This document shows positions 53,283-62,736 of a DNA stretch of 64,000 bases, piece after piece; positions within the stretch are counted from its first letter, which is position 1, and every line of letters begins with the position of its first letter. Source of the stretch: Sporosarcina sp. (lineage in GTDB: Bacteria; Bacillota; Bacilli; Bacillales_A; Planococcaceae); the NCBI GenBank assembly GCA_029257435.1, contig JARIBI010000045.1:1-64000 (forward strand), read 5' to 3'. Position numbers and translations under genes: made by a program. The notes under the pieces are model-generated. The model made no database searches. It was not told the origin of the DNA and worked only from the letters and a program-made list of their open reading frames with translations.

Positions 53283-53978
53283 TTGAGTCAATCTAAAGAA
53301 CAGAAAGTGCATTCTGTATTCGAATCGATATCAACGGATTATGACAAGATGAATTCTGTTATCAGTTTTAACTTGCACAAAAAATGGCGTGCAGACATTA
53401 TGAAGCGAATGAACGTAAAAGCGGGATCGAAGGCTTTAGACGTCTGTTGCGGCACTGCTGACTGGACTATTTCTATGGCGCAGTCAGTAGGAAGTCAAGG
53501 ACATGTTACAGGGCTGGATTTTAGCAATGCGATGTTGACTTCAGCTGCTCCTAAAACGGACAAGCACCCGAATATCACTCTGATTCAAGGAAATGCGATG
53601 GAGCTTCCATTTGAAGATCATACATTTGACTATGTGACAATCGGATTCGGATTACGAAATGTGCCTGATTATGAAAAAGCACTGAAAGAGATGTACCGGG
53701 TTGTTAAACCTGGCGGGATTGTCGCATGCCTGGAAACATCCCAATCAGAGATTCCGGTTTATCGACAATTATTCAGACTTTATTTTAATTATATTATGCC
53801 GGTTTTTGGAAAACTGTTCGCGAAAAGTTACAATGAGTATTCTTGGCTTCAAGAATCTGCTGATGAATTCCCGGGTCGTGAGGAATTAGCTCAGCTGTTT
53901 AAGTCTGCTGGATTTACTCAAGTCGATTATCGTCCTTATAGCGGCGGAGTAGCCGCTGGACATATCGCGATCAAATAA
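53283..53978 (+). CDS. menG: demethylmenaquinone methyltransferase
   Basis: A 231-residue SAM-dependent C-methyltransferase doing the last step of menaquinone synthesis (also named UbiE or MenH). The SAM motif [13 protein letters not shown] (about 49-61) and [24 protein letters not shown] are typical; PGGIVACLE follows. The TTG start has AAAAGAGGCG before it. It sits between the two heptaprenyl synthase subunits. Confidence 0.96.
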   Translation: MSQSKEQKVHSVFESISTDYDKMNSVISFNLHKKWRADIMKRMNVKAGSKALDVCCGTADWTISMAQSVGSQGHVTGLDFSNAMLTSAAPKTDKHPNITLIQGNAMELPFEDHTFDYVTIGFGLRNVPDYEKALKEMYRVVKPGGIVACLETSQSEIPVYRQLFRLYFNYIMPVFGKLFAKSYNEYSWLQESADEFPGREELAQLFKSAGFTQVDYRPYSGGVAAGHIAIK

Positions 53979-54004
53979 TAAGCAGGCGGGAGAAGGGAAT
54001 CATT

Positions 54005-54979
54005 TTGGAAAAGTTGAAGGCAATGGCATTATATACAGATTTCCGAAAGGAACTCATCTATATTGAGAAAGAGCTTGAGAATGCCGTTCAATCGGACTCT
54101 CCGCTTATTCAGCAAGCATCTATGCATTTGCTGAGAGCTGGAGGAAAAAGGATCCGTCCAATTTTCGTATTTCTTTCTTCCAAGTTCGGAAATTACTCGA
54201 TGGAAACTACTGCTAAAGTAGCTGTTTCCTTGGAGCTTGTTCACATGGCCTCTCTCGTACATGACGATGTCATTGACGATTCAAATATGAGAAGAGGCCG
54301 TAAAACAGTAAAGTCTAAGTGGGATAATCGAGTTGCAATGTATACGGGAGACTTCATTTTCTCGCGCGCTTTGACGTCGATTGGGGAAATAGAAATGGCA
54401 TCTGTACATCAATTATTAGCAGATACCATGCTTGAGATTTGTAAAGGTGAAATTATCCAATTTGACTACCAGAGAAGAACGGACCAATCGTTCCGTGATT
54501 ACTTACGACGTATTAAGCGGAAAACGGCACTTCTGTTGTCCTCTAGCTGCGAGTTGGGTGCTCTCATTTCTAATGCTGATGACGAAGTGGTGCGCAGATT
54601 AAGAAATTTTGGCTATTATGCGGGTATGGCATTCCAAATTGTTGACGATATCTTAGATCTTACGTCTTCGGATAAGCAGTTAGGGAAACCTGCGGGGTCT
54701 GATCTCCTTAACGGGCACCTGACGTTACCCATATTGTACATACGAAACGAACGGGCATTCCAGCCGTATTTAACGAAAGCATTTGATGGAACGCTGTCTG
54801 AAAAGGAACGTACTGAGATGCTACGCTATATACGGGAAAGTGGCGCAATTGAAAAAGCCCACGAAGTTAGTGATTTGTATTTGGAGAAAGCTACAGCTGA
54901 GATTCGGTCTTTACCGGATAGCGATGCGAAAAAAGCATTCGAACAAGTGGCTGATTTTCTTGCAAAGCGAACTTTTTAA
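54005..54979 (+). CDS. hepT: heptaprenyl diphosphate synthase component II
   Basis: A 324-residue trans-prenyltransferase. The first aspartate-rich motif is DDVIDD in LVHDDVIDDSNMRRGRKT, the second DDILD in IVDDILDLTSS. GGKRIRP binds the pyrophosphate. It adds isopentenyl units together with HepS. The TTG at 54005 has GGGAGAAGGG before it; an ATG 18 bases on is an alternative. Confidence 0.94.
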   Translation: MEKLKAMALYTDFRKELIYIEKELENAVQSDSPLIQQASMHLLRAGGKRIRPIFVFLSSKFGNYSMETTAKVAVSLELVHMASLVHDDVIDDSNMRRGRKTVKSKWDNRVAMYTGDFIFSRALTSIGEIEMASVHQLLADTMLEICKGEIIQFDYQRRTDQSFRDYLRRIKRKTALLLSSSCELGALISNADDEVVRRLRNFGYYAGMAFQIVDDILDLTSSDKQLGKPAGSDLLNGHLTLPILYIRNERAFQPYLTKAFDGTLSEKERTEMLRYIRESGAIEKAHEVSDLYLEKATAEIRSLPDSDAKKAFEQVADFLAKRTF

Positions 54980-55001
54980 ATTCTCACGGAAAAAGAAAAA
55001 A

Positions 55002-55030
55002 TTGAAAGATCGCTTGACTTTTGGTACGAT
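55002..55030 (+). promoter_or_regulatory. promoter of ndk
   Basis: TTGAAA (55002-55007), 17 bases, TACGAT with extended -10 TGG (55022-55030). Confidence 0.6.
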
Positions 55031-55078
55031 CAGTAAGGGTAATCCCGATTTGTCACTATGAAGGAGTGTAATTGAATT

Positions 55079-55525
55079 ATGGAAAAAACATTTTTAATGG
55101 TAAAACCTGATGGCGTTCAACGCGGTCTAATCGGTGAAATCGTAAATCGTTTCGAAAGCAAAGGATATCAGCTGGTTGGCGGGAAATTAATGACAATTTC
55201 TCAAGAACTTGCAGAGCAGCATTACGGTGAGCACAAAGAGCGCCCGTTCTTCGGCGAGCTTGTTGACTTCATTACTTCTGGTCCTGTATTTGCTATGGTA
55301 TGGGAAGGCGAAAACGTCATCTCTACTGCACGTCTTATGATGGGTGCTACAAACCCTAAGGAATCAGCACCAGGAACAATTCGCGGTGATTTCGCAGTCA
55401 CTGTTGCAAAGAACATCATTCACGGTTCAGATTCACCAGAATCTGCGGAGCGTGAAATCGGTTTGTTCTTCAAAGAAGAAGAACTTTCTTCTTACGAAAA
55501 AGCAGTAAATAGCTGGATCAACTAA
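55079..55525 (+). CDS. ndk: nucleoside diphosphate kinase
   Basis: A 148-residue NDP kinase exchanging phosphate among nucleotides. The phosphohistidine is H115 in [29 protein letters not shown] and [19 protein letters not shown] are canonical. AAGGAGTG precedes the ATG. Monocistronic between its own promoter and terminator. Position hepT-ndk-cheR matches B. subtilis. Confidence 0.97.
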   Translation: MEKTFLMVKPDGVQRGLIGEIVNRFESKGYQLVGGKLMTISQELAEQHYGEHKERPFFGELVDFITSGPVFAMVWEGENVISTARLMMGATNPKESAPGTIRGDFAVTVAKNIIHGSDSPESAEREIGLFFKEEELSSYEKAVNSWIN

Positions 55526-55532
55526 TACAAAG

Positions 55533-55570
55533 CAAAAACAGCCTAGCGGGTTCCGCCGGCTGTTTTTGTT
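55533..55570 (+). terminator. terminator after ndk
   Basis: CAAAAACAGCC (55533-55543) pairs with GGCTGTTTTTG (55558-55568), with an inner GCGG/CCGC. It is symmetric. Confidence 0.9.
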
Positions 55571-55603
55571 ATACATAATTGTTCGATGGATGGAGGCAAA
55601 AAA

Positions 55604-56374
55604 TTGTCGGATTACACGAAATTTATCGCCAGTGTTAAGCAAAAAACAGGAATCGACTTATCTCTGTATAAAGAAGCACAGATGAAAAGACGCCTTACTT
55701 CGCTTTATGAAAAAAGAGGATGTAAAAATTTTACCGAATTCTTTGAGGTGATCCGCAGTGATCGCACTATGATGGATGAGTTTTTGGACCGAATGACGAT
55801 TAATGTATCTGAATTTTACAGGAACTCGCAACGGTGGGATGTGTTGGACAAAAAGATTCTTCCGCAGCTCTTGCAGAAAAATAAAAAGTTGAAATGCTGG
55901 AGTGCTGCATGTTCTACAGGTGAAGAACCCTATTCCATGGCTATGGTTCTTTCCAATCATTTGCCACTGAAAGAAATTACGATTTCAGCCACTGACTTGG
56001 ATAATGGTGTCATCGAAAAAGCAAAGGTCGGTTTATATCCGGAACGTTCCTTGAAAGAAGTACCTGCAGCTGTAAAACAAAAGTATTTTAAGCAAGAAGG
56101 CCAATTCTTCCAAGTGACAGATGAAGTGAAGAAAACGGTTATTTTTAAGCAGCATAACTTGCTGGATGATGCGTATGGAAATGACTTTGATTTAATCGTC
56201 TGCAGAAATGTCATGATTTACTTTACTGAAGAAGCAAAACACCAAATTTATACGAACTTCGCGAAAGCATTAAAGCCAGGTGGGATTCTTTTCGTTGGAA
56301 GTACTGAACAAATTTTCAGTCCCGAAAGATACGGCTTGGAATCGGAAGACACCTTCTTTTATAAGAAAATATGA
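55604..56374 (+). CDS. cheR: chemotaxis protein methyltransferase CheR
   Basis: A 256-residue SAM-dependent enzyme methylating glutamates of chemoreceptors. The N-terminal helical domain (1-75) precedes the SAM domain: WSAACSTGEEPYSMAM (about 104-119), ISATDLDNGVIEKA and DLIVCRNVMIYF. The TTG at 55604 lies 7 bases after GGAGG and gives exactly the B. subtilis length; the ATG at 55586 is upstream of that site. It is the only chemotaxis gene here, as in the B. subtilis locus. Confidence 0.94.
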   Translation: MSDYTKFIASVKQKTGIDLSLYKEAQMKRRLTSLYEKRGCKNFTEFFEVIRSDRTMMDEFLDRMTINVSEFYRNSQRWDVLDKKILPQLLQKNKKLKCWSAACSTGEEPYSMAMVLSNHLPLKEITISATDLDNGVIEKAKVGLYPERSLKEVPAAVKQKYFKQEGQFFQVTDEVKKTVIFKQHNLLDDAYGNDFDLIVCRNVMIYFTEEAKHQIYTNFAKALKPGGILFVGSTEQIFSPERYGLESEDTFFYKKI

Positions 56375-56402
56375 AAAATCCGGACTTTTCCGGATTTTTT
56401 TG
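56375..56402 (+). terminator. terminator after cheR
   Basis: AAAATCCGG pairs with CCGGATTTT around a short loop directly after the stop, then seven T. Confidence 0.9.
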
Positions 56403-56412
56403 TTTAAACAAG

Positions 56413-56441
56413 TAGTCAACGATGCTGTAGTTTGGTAAAGT
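56413..56441 (+). promoter_or_regulatory. candidate promoter of the aro supraoperon
   Basis: TAGTCA (56413-56418), 17 bases, TAAAGT with extended -10 TGG (56433-56441), about 48 bases before the chorismate synthase start. No TRAP site or T-box is evident in the leader. Confidence 0.45.
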
Positions 56442-56488
56442 GCTAACAATGGTTGCATTTCAGCAAGTATCAAAAGGGGGATTTCAAG

Positions 56489-57670
56489 ATGAGAGTATTA
56501 ACAGCAGGGGAATCACATGGTCCTGAATTGACCGCAATTATTGAAGGATTGCCAGCGCAATTGCCGCTGACCGCTGAAATGATTACTAAAGAACTTTCGC
56601 GCAGGCAGGGGGGGCACGGACGTGGCCGGAGGATGCAAATCGAAAAAGATCAGGTAGTGATCTCGTCTGGTGTCCGACACGGAAAAACGTTAGGATCGCC
56701 TGTAACGTTAACAGTCGTTAACGATGATTGGAAGCATTGGACATCTATTATGGGAATTGAACCGCTTTCCGAGGATGTTCGGCCTGAGGATATAAAACGA
56801 CAGATTACTCGTCCCCGGCCTGGTCATGCAGACTTAGTCGGAGGCATTAAATATGGTCACCGAGATCTTAGAAACGTTCTGGAGCGTTCTTCAGCCCGCG
56901 AGACGACGATGCGTGTAGCTGCTGGCGCGGTGGCAAAACAGTTTTTACGCGAACTCGGCATTCATACAGTTGCACATGTAGTTGAAATTGGAGGTATTTG
57001 TGCTGATTCTGCTTCAACTGCTGACCTTTCTATTGAAGAGCTTCGTACACGTGTCGAAGCGGATGCTGTGTACTGTGCGGACCCAAAGGTTTCACAAGCG
57101 ATGGTGGGAGCGATCGATGATGCAAAGGGCCGTGGGGACACTTTAGGCGGTGTCGTGGAAGTTGTCATCGAAGGCTACCCCCCTGGAATGGGAAGCTATG
57201 CTCAATTCGACCGTAAGTTGGATGGGCGTCTAGCCGCTGCGATGATGTCGATTAACGCGTTTAAGGGCGTCGAGTTTGGTATCGGGTTTGAAATGGCCAA
57301 ACTCTTCGGAAGTGAAGTGCATGACGAGATCGCGTGGTCAGAAGAGAAGGGTTATTACAGAAAATCAAACCGTTTAGGCGGATTAGAAGGCGGTATGTCC
57401 ACGGGAATGCCGATTGTTATACGTGGGGTTATGAAGCCGATTCCTACGTTATATAAGCCGTTAGAAAGTGTTGATATTGATACGAAGGAGCCATTCACTG
57501 CAACAATTGAGCGATCAGATCCTTGCGCGGTGCCTGCTGCTTCGGTTGTTGCAGAACACGTAGTTGCAACTGAGCTGGCTAAAGTAATTATTGAAGAGTT
57601 CCGTTCATTTGAAATGGATGGACTGAAAGAGGATCTTGAACAGTATCGTCTATACGCGAAGGAGTTTTAA
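56489..57670 (+). CDS. aroC: chorismate synthase
   Basis: A 393-residue FMN-dependent enzyme making chorismate from EPSP (called aroF in B. subtilis). Signatures: [20 protein letters not shown] at the start, [30 protein letters not shown] in the middle, and [22 protein letters not shown]. The ATG at 56489 follows AAAGGGGG. First gene of the aromatic operon; aroB follows after 3 bases. Confidence 0.97.
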   Translation: MRVLTAGESHGPELTAIIEGLPAQLPLTAEMITKELSRRQGGHGRGRRMQIEKDQVVISSGVRHGKTLGSPVTLTVVNDDWKHWTSIMGIEPLSEDVRPEDIKRQITRPRPGHADLVGGIKYGHRDLRNVLERSSARETTMRVAAGAVAKQFLRELGIHTVAHVVEIGGICADSASTADLSIEELRTRVEADAVYCADPKVSQAMVGAIDDAKGRGDTLGGVVEVVIEGYPPGMGSYAQFDRKLDGRLAAAMMSINAFKGVEFGIGFEMAKLFGSEVHDEIAWSEEKGYYRKSNRLGGLEGGMSTGMPIVIRGVMKPIPTLYKPLESVDIDTKEPFTATIERSDPCAVPAASVVAEHVVATELAKVIIEEFRSFEMDGLKEDLEQYRLYAKEF

Positions 57671-57673
57671 GTG

Positions 57674-58780
57674 ATGGAGAAACTTACCGTGAAAACTAAA
57701 AGTACTTCATACGGCGTCCACATTGGCGAAAAGGTATATGATCTTTTCGCCACGGAGTATAAAGAATTACTGGACAATGCAGACAAAGTCGGAATTTTTG
57801 CAGATGCAGCGGCTGCCTCTTACCACCTCGGAAAACTTGAACAAGCGTTAAAGAAAGCCGCAATACCGTTCGAGCTGCATGTCCTTCCAGCTGGAGAAGA
57901 TTGTAAAACTGCAGATAATTTCTTCAGTTGTCACTCGTTTTTACTTCAGAAAAATTTCACAAGACAATCTATTCTGCTTGCATTTGGCGGAGGAGCTTGC
58001 GGGGATCTGACGGGATTTGTAGCTGCAACGTATATGAGAGGGATTCCTTTTCTTCAATGCCCGACCACAATTCTTGCTCATGACAGTGCCGTAGGCGGGA
58101 AAACAGCGATTAATATGCCTGAAGGAAAAAATATGGTCGGATCCTTTCATCAGCCGGCGGGTGTTTTATTCCAGCCTGACTTATTTACGACGCTTCCAAA
58201 GAGAGAAGTGCGTTCAGGAATGGCTGAACTCATAAAGCATGCAATTATTTCGGATGCTGATTGGACAGAGTCATTGTTGTTGAATTCTGATTTCCCGTAC
58301 TTTTCTGCGGAAGAGTTACCGGCCGAGCTGTTAAAAGGCATTCGAGTAAAAGCTGATATTGTTGCGCTGGATGAATTTGAACACGGGAACCGCAAGTTTT
58401 TAAACTTTGGTCATACATTGGGCCATGCAGTAGAAGCATATTTTGGGTTTGGCAAAGTCAGTCACGGAGAGTGTGTCATGATTGGAATGGCTTATGCTTT
58501 TCTGATGAGTGAGACATATGCCGGAATCACTAAGGAATTCACAAATCGATTTATCCGTTTTGCAAAACATGCAGGTTATCCGATACAAGCTATTCTGGAT
58601 GTTGAATTCAAACCACTGCTAGAATTCATGAGAAAAGATAAGAAAGTATCTTCCGGGGACCTGGTCTTTGTGTTGCTTCATAGTCTGGGGAACCCATTTA
58701 TCGAAAAAGTTTCAGAAATTCAATGTGAACAAGCTTACCATGACTTGGTGTCGCGAATAAAGGAGGAAGTGCGAATATGA
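57674..58780 (+). CDS. aroB: 3-dehydroquinate synthase
   Basis: A 368-residue NAD- and metal-dependent enzyme converting DAHP to 3-dehydroquinate. GGGACGDLTGFVAATYMRG binds NAD, and PTTILAHDSAVGGKTAIN the substrate; metal ligands include E in GMAELIKHA and H in FGHTLGHA and SHGE. AAGGAG lies upstream; GTG at 57671 is an alternative start one codon earlier. It overlaps aroH (ATGA). Confidence 0.97.
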   Translation: MEKLTVKTKSTSYGVHIGEKVYDLFATEYKELLDNADKVGIFADAAAASYHLGKLEQALKKAAIPFELHVLPAGEDCKTADNFFSCHSFLLQKNFTRQSILLAFGGGACGDLTGFVAATYMRGIPFLQCPTTILAHDSAVGGKTAINMPEGKNMVGSFHQPAGVLFQPDLFTTLPKREVRSGMAELIKHAIISDADWTESLLLNSDFPYFSAEELPAELLKGIRVKADIVALDEFEHGNRKFLNFGHTLGHAVEAYFGFGKVSHGECVMIGMAYAFLMSETYAGITKEFTNRFIRFAKHAGYPIQAILDVEFKPLLEFMRKDKKVSSGDLVFVLLHSLGNPFIEKVSEIQCEQAYHDLVSRIKEEVRI

Positions 58781-59142
58781 CAGTGAGAGGTGTAAGGGGA
58801 GCAACAACTGTAAGTCAAGATGAACAACAAGCTGTTTTAGAAGCAACCGGGCAATTAGTTCAAACAATGGCATCAGAAAATAAGTTGAAAGCTGATGATA
58901 TTGTTTCTGTGCTCATCTCTACTACAGTAGATGTGCAGTCTGCATTTCCGGCAAAAGCGGTTCGTACAATTGAAGGCTGGACATATGTCCCTGTGATGTG
59001 CATGCATGAAATGGATGTGTCTGGCGGAATGCCGCTTTGTATACGCGTCCTTATGCACGTCAATACAGAAATGTCACAGCAGGATGTCGTTCATGTATAT
59101 CAAAATGAAGCAGTACAGCTAAGGCCGGATCTTAAGAGATAA
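58777..59142 (+). CDS. aroH: chorismate mutase (AroH type)
   Basis: A 121-residue trimeric chorismate mutase turning chorismate into prephenate. The start MTVRGVRGATTVSQDEQQAVLEAT with R6 and R-type contacts, STTVDVQSAFPAKAVR, and VPVMCMHEMDVSGGMPLCIRVLMH are characteristic. In B. subtilis the trp genes follow; here hisC comes after 25 bases. Confidence 0.96.
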   Translation: MTVRGVRGATTVSQDEQQAVLEATGQLVQTMASENKLKADDIVSVLISTTVDVQSAFPAKAVRTIEGWTYVPVMCMHEMDVSGGMPLCIRVLMHVNTEMSQQDVVHVYQNEAVQLRPDLKR

Positions 59143-59167
59143 TACAGCTTATAGGGGGAGTCCGCAT

Positions 59168-60259
59168 ATGAAATGGAAACCAGCACTAGCAACTATGAAG
59201 CCATACAAACCTGGACGATCTATTGAAGATGTCCAAAAGGAATTTGACTTGGAAGAAATCGTCAAGCTTGCGTCTAACGAAAACCCTTATGGCTGCGCAC
59301 CGTCAGTCCGGGAGCTTTTAATGGATTCAGGTGTTCAAGTAGAAATGTATCCTGAAACCTCCGCTCCTCCGCTTAAAACCAAGCTGGCTCGAAAATTAGG
59401 TGTGGATGAAACGAATGTGATTCTCGGTAACGGGTCAGACGATCTGATTACAATCATTTGCCGTGCACTCTTAAATCGCGATACCAATACGTTGATGCCA
59501 ACTCCATCATTTCCCCAATATGCCCACAACGCGAAAATTGAAGGTGCAGAAGTGCGTGAAATTCCGTTAACAGACGGGCAGCATGATCTAGATCGTTTTC
59601 TAAATGAAATTGACACATCAACAGCTGTCATTTGGATCTGCAGCCCTAATAATCCAACAGGCGACCTTATACCATCTGATCGCTTAAAGAAGTTTTTGGA
59701 TTCAGTACCTCCTGATATCCTTACTGTTTTGGATGAAGCGTATTATGAATACATAACTGAAGCGAGTTATGAGAATCCAATTGAATGGCTATCTGAATAT
59801 CCGAATCTCATGATTTTACGAACATTCTCTAAAGCGTACGGACTTGCTTCATTCCGTGTGGGATATGGCATCGCCTCAACTGAAGTTATTTCAGAACTTA
59901 ACAAAGTTAGAAATCCGTTTAATACAAGTTCCCTGGCACTTCTTGTTGCAGAGCATGCTCTGGCAGACCAAGTGTTCATAGACGAATGTCGTAGCGCGAA
60001 CGCAAAACAGCGGAAGCGTTTTAAGCAGTTTGCAGAAAAAAATAATCTGCTCATCAACCCGTCTGAAGCGAATTTCGTTCTGATTGAAGTACCGATGGAT
60101 GCAAATGAAGCAGCTGATAAGCTGTTGCAAAAAGGCTATATTGTAAGAAGCGGTAATCTGCTTGGAACCCCAAATCGGATTCGTGTCACGATCGGTTCCG
60201 AAGAACAAAATAGTGGGTTCTTTAAAGCGTTCGAAACACTTATGACAAATAGAGGGTAA
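59168..60259 (+). CDS. hisC: histidinol-phosphate aminotransferase
   Basis: A 363-residue class I/II PLP aminotransferase. The PLP lysine is K222 in RTFSKAYGLASFRVGYG; NNPTG at about 161-165 and DEAYYEY bind cofactor. In Bacillus the same enzyme also makes phenylalanine and tyrosine, which explains its place between aroH and tyrA. AGGGGGA precedes the ATG. Confidence 0.95.
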   Translation: MKWKPALATMKPYKPGRSIEDVQKEFDLEEIVKLASNENPYGCAPSVRELLMDSGVQVEMYPETSAPPLKTKLARKLGVDETNVILGNGSDDLITIICRALLNRDTNTLMPTPSFPQYAHNAKIEGAEVREIPLTDGQHDLDRFLNEIDTSTAVIWICSPNNPTGDLIPSDRLKKFLDSVPPDILTVLDEAYYEYITEASYENPIEWLSEYPNLMILRTFSKAYGLASFRVGYGIASTEVISELNKVRNPFNTSSLALLVAEHALADQVFIDECRSANAKQRKRFKQFAEKNNLLINPSEANFVLIEVPMDANEAADKLLQKGYIVRSGNLLGTPNRIRVTIGSEEQNSGFFKAFETLMTNRG

Positions 60260-60263
60260 TTAT

Positions 60264-61376
60264 ATGACTACTAATGTATCTATTATCGGACTAGGCCTAA
60301 TTGGCGGATCTCTGGCGTTAGCATTGAAACGTAATCCTGAAATCACCATCACAGGATTTGACCGCTCTTATAAATCTGCCGATGAAGCGTATCGGCGAGG
60401 AATCATTGACTCCGTTGCATCATCGGTTAAAGCTGCAGCAAAAGAAGCGGACTATCTAATATTCGCTGTGCCTGTTGCGGCCACGGTTCAACTGTTGCAG
60501 GAAGCTGTTACGTGGGACATGAAATCATCAGTAATCGTAAGTGATACAGGCAGTACCAAAAAACCAATTATGAGTGCAGCACAAGGATTGATTGAAAAAG
60601 GAATTACCTTTATTGGCGGACATCCGATGGCGGGTTCACATAAAAGCGGAATCTCGGCAGCCATAGGGCATTTATTCGAAAATGCCTACTATGTCTTAAC
60701 CCCTGCAGAAAATGGTCATCCAGATGAGCTCGAGCGCATGAAAACTTTATTAACCGTGACGCAAGGGAAGCTGGCTGTGTTAGATGCAGCTGAACATGAT
60801 CAAATGACTGCAGTTGTCAGCCATTTTCCGCATATAATCGCGTCATCGCTTGTAAATATGCTGTCTTCACAAGAACAGAGGCAGCCTTTTGTGCGAAGAT
60901 TGGCAGCTGGCGGTTTCCGTGATCTCACACGAATTGCTTCTGCGGACCCGGTTATGTGGAGAGATATCACAGTTCAGAACAAAGAACAATTGGTAGATCA
61001 GCTGGATCGATGGCTATCTGAAATGCACTCTGTACGTAAAATGCTCAATGAGAGTAATCCCGATTCGATTCAACAGTTCTTCGATGATGCAAAACAATTC
61101 CGAGACAATCTTCCATCGGTTGCACAAGACGCGGCACAAGGCGCATTATATATGCAATTTGATCTTCATATAGATATCCCTGATCATCCGGGTGTGATTT
61201 CTGAAATCACACGCATCTTATCTTCAAACGAGATTAGTTTAACGAATATAAGAATTGTTGAAACGCGGACAGATGTATATGGAATTCTCGTTATTAGCTT
61301 CCGTTCTGCAGCAGAACGAAACAATGCTGCACAAGTACTCGAGAAAGAAACCGAGTACTCTATGCAAATACTTTGA
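60264..61376 (+). CDS. tyrA: prephenate dehydrogenase
   Basis: A 370-residue NAD enzyme for tyrosine synthesis. The N-terminal GLGLIGGSLALAL (9-21) binds NAD; GGHPMAGSHKSG and VSHFPHIIASSL hold the active-site histidines. A C-terminal ACT domain (about 300-370, DIPDHPGVISEITRILSSNEIS) would allow feedback control by an amino acid. It follows hisC by 4 bases. Confidence 0.96.
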   Translation: MTTNVSIIGLGLIGGSLALALKRNPEITITGFDRSYKSADEAYRRGIIDSVASSVKAAAKEADYLIFAVPVAATVQLLQEAVTWDMKSSVIVSDTGSTKKPIMSAAQGLIEKGITFIGGHPMAGSHKSGISAAIGHLFENAYYVLTPAENGHPDELERMKTLLTVTQGKLAVLDAAEHDQMTAVVSHFPHIIASSLVNMLSSQEQRQPFVRRLAAGGFRDLTRIASADPVMWRDITVQNKEQLVDQLDRWLSEMHSVRKMLNESNPDSIQQFFDDAKQFRDNLPSVAQDAAQGALYMQFDLHIDIPDHPGVISEITRILSSNEISLTNIRIVETRTDVYGILVISFRSAAERNNAAQVLEKETEYSMQIL

Positions 61377-61390
61377 CGGAGGTGCTTTTT

Positions 61391-62698
61391 ATGGAGAAAA
61401 TAGACATGATCACAGCTACCTTTAATGGAGAAGCTTTGAATGGAACAATTCGAGTTCCAGGTGACAAATCAATTTCGCATCGTGCTGTCATGCTTGGCGC
61501 AATCGCAGAGGGAAAAACAACGATAAGCGGCTTCCTAGCCGGTGAAGACTGTCTTTCCACCATTCGGATTTTCTCTCAGCTTGGAGTGGAGATTGAAAGA
61601 AACGGTACGGATGTTAGTATCACAAGCCCAGGTATCAGCGGATGGAAAACCCCTGTAGAAGCACTGGACGCTGGGAATTCGGGAACTACGGCTAGATTAT
61701 TGCTTGGTATTCTAGCGGGATCATCGGTTACTGCTGAAATTACGGGAGATCGTTATTTACGTAAACGGCCAATGCGTCGTGTTACCACCCCGTTAAATGA
61801 AATGAATGCTAGATTCAAAGGAAACACTGAAACTGAGACGTTGCCAGTGACAGTGGAAGGTACTAAGCTTAAAGCCATGTCCTATGAGATGCCTATTGCA
61901 AGTGCACAAGTTAAATCAGCAATTTTGTTTGCCGGTTTATCCGCAGACGGAACGACACTAGTTATTGAAAAAGCTGTTTCCCGTGACCATACAGAAAGAA
62001 TGCTTCGCCAGTTCGGTGCCAGTGTCCAATCTGGAGAAAGCTCTGTCTCCATTGCTGGCGGTCAGTCTTTGCAAGCGTGTGAAGTAAAAGTACCGGGAGA
62101 TATTTCTTCAGCAGCTTTTTTCATGTGTGCTGCAGCAATGGTTCCAGGGAGCAAAGTTACTTTTCTTGATGTAGGTCTCAATCCTACCCGTACTGGGATT
62201 ATCGACGTCTTGCAAGAGATGGGGGCTAAAGTATCCTTTGGTGAAAGTGTTAATGGGGAAGGAGAGCCATATGGCGAGTTAACGGTAGAATCATCTGATT
62301 TACATGCAATTGAAATTAGCGGGACAATGATTCCGCGGCTTATCGATGAATTGCCTGTGATTGCATTACTTGCAACACAAGCAACAGGTACAACGGTCAT
62401 TAAAGATGCTGAAGAACTTCGAGTGAAAGAAACAGACAGGATTGAAGCAGTTTGTTCAGAATTACAAAAGTTAGGCGCCATCATAGAGCCAACAGCTGAC
62501 GGCATGCGCATTACAGGTCCAACCAAGCTGACTGGCGGAATGCTGCGTTCTCATGGTGATCATCGATTGGGGATGATGGCTGCGATTTCATCTGTAGTAG
62601 CGGATGGACCGGTACAGATAGAAGATGCTTCTTGTATAAATGTTTCTTATCCGGGATTCTTTGAACATCTGGATTCATTGACTCGTCCGAAACACTAA
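61391..62698 (+). CDS. aroA: 3-phosphoshikimate 1-carboxyvinyltransferase (EPSP synthase)
   Basis: A 435-residue EPSP synthase (aroE in B. subtilis). VPGDKSISHRAVMLGA (22-37), LDAGNSGTTARLLLGIL and RYLRKRPMRR are the substrate sites; KETDRIEAV and HGDHRLGMM complete the enzyme. The ATG at 61391 follows ACGGAGGTG; the TTG at 61373 overlaps the tyrA stop without a site. It ends the aromatic operon together with ypiA. Confidence 0.97.
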   Translation: MEKIDMITATFNGEALNGTIRVPGDKSISHRAVMLGAIAEGKTTISGFLAGEDCLSTIRIFSQLGVEIERNGTDVSITSPGISGWKTPVEALDAGNSGTTARLLLGILAGSSVTAEITGDRYLRKRPMRRVTTPLNEMNARFKGNTETETLPVTVEGTKLKAMSYEMPIASAQVKSAILFAGLSADGTTLVIEKAVSRDHTERMLRQFGASVQSGESSVSIAGGQSLQACEVKVPGDISSAAFFMCAAAMVPGSKVTFLDVGLNPTRTGIIDVLQEMGAKVSFGESVNGEGEPYGELTVESSDLHAIEISGTMIPRLIDELPVIALLATQATGTTVIKDAEELRVKETDRIEAVCSELQKLGAIIEPTADGMRITGPTKLTGGMLRSHGDHRLGMMAAISSVVADGPVQIEDASCINVSYPGFFEHLDSLTRPKH

Positions 62699-62736
62699 TC
62701 GATTTTTGTATACAACGTGTTAAAAAAGGAGAAACT

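Noticed and set aside
59143..59167. TRAP-binding site before hisC
   Set aside because: The 25-base gap holds only a ribosome site and no series of (G/T)AG triplets.
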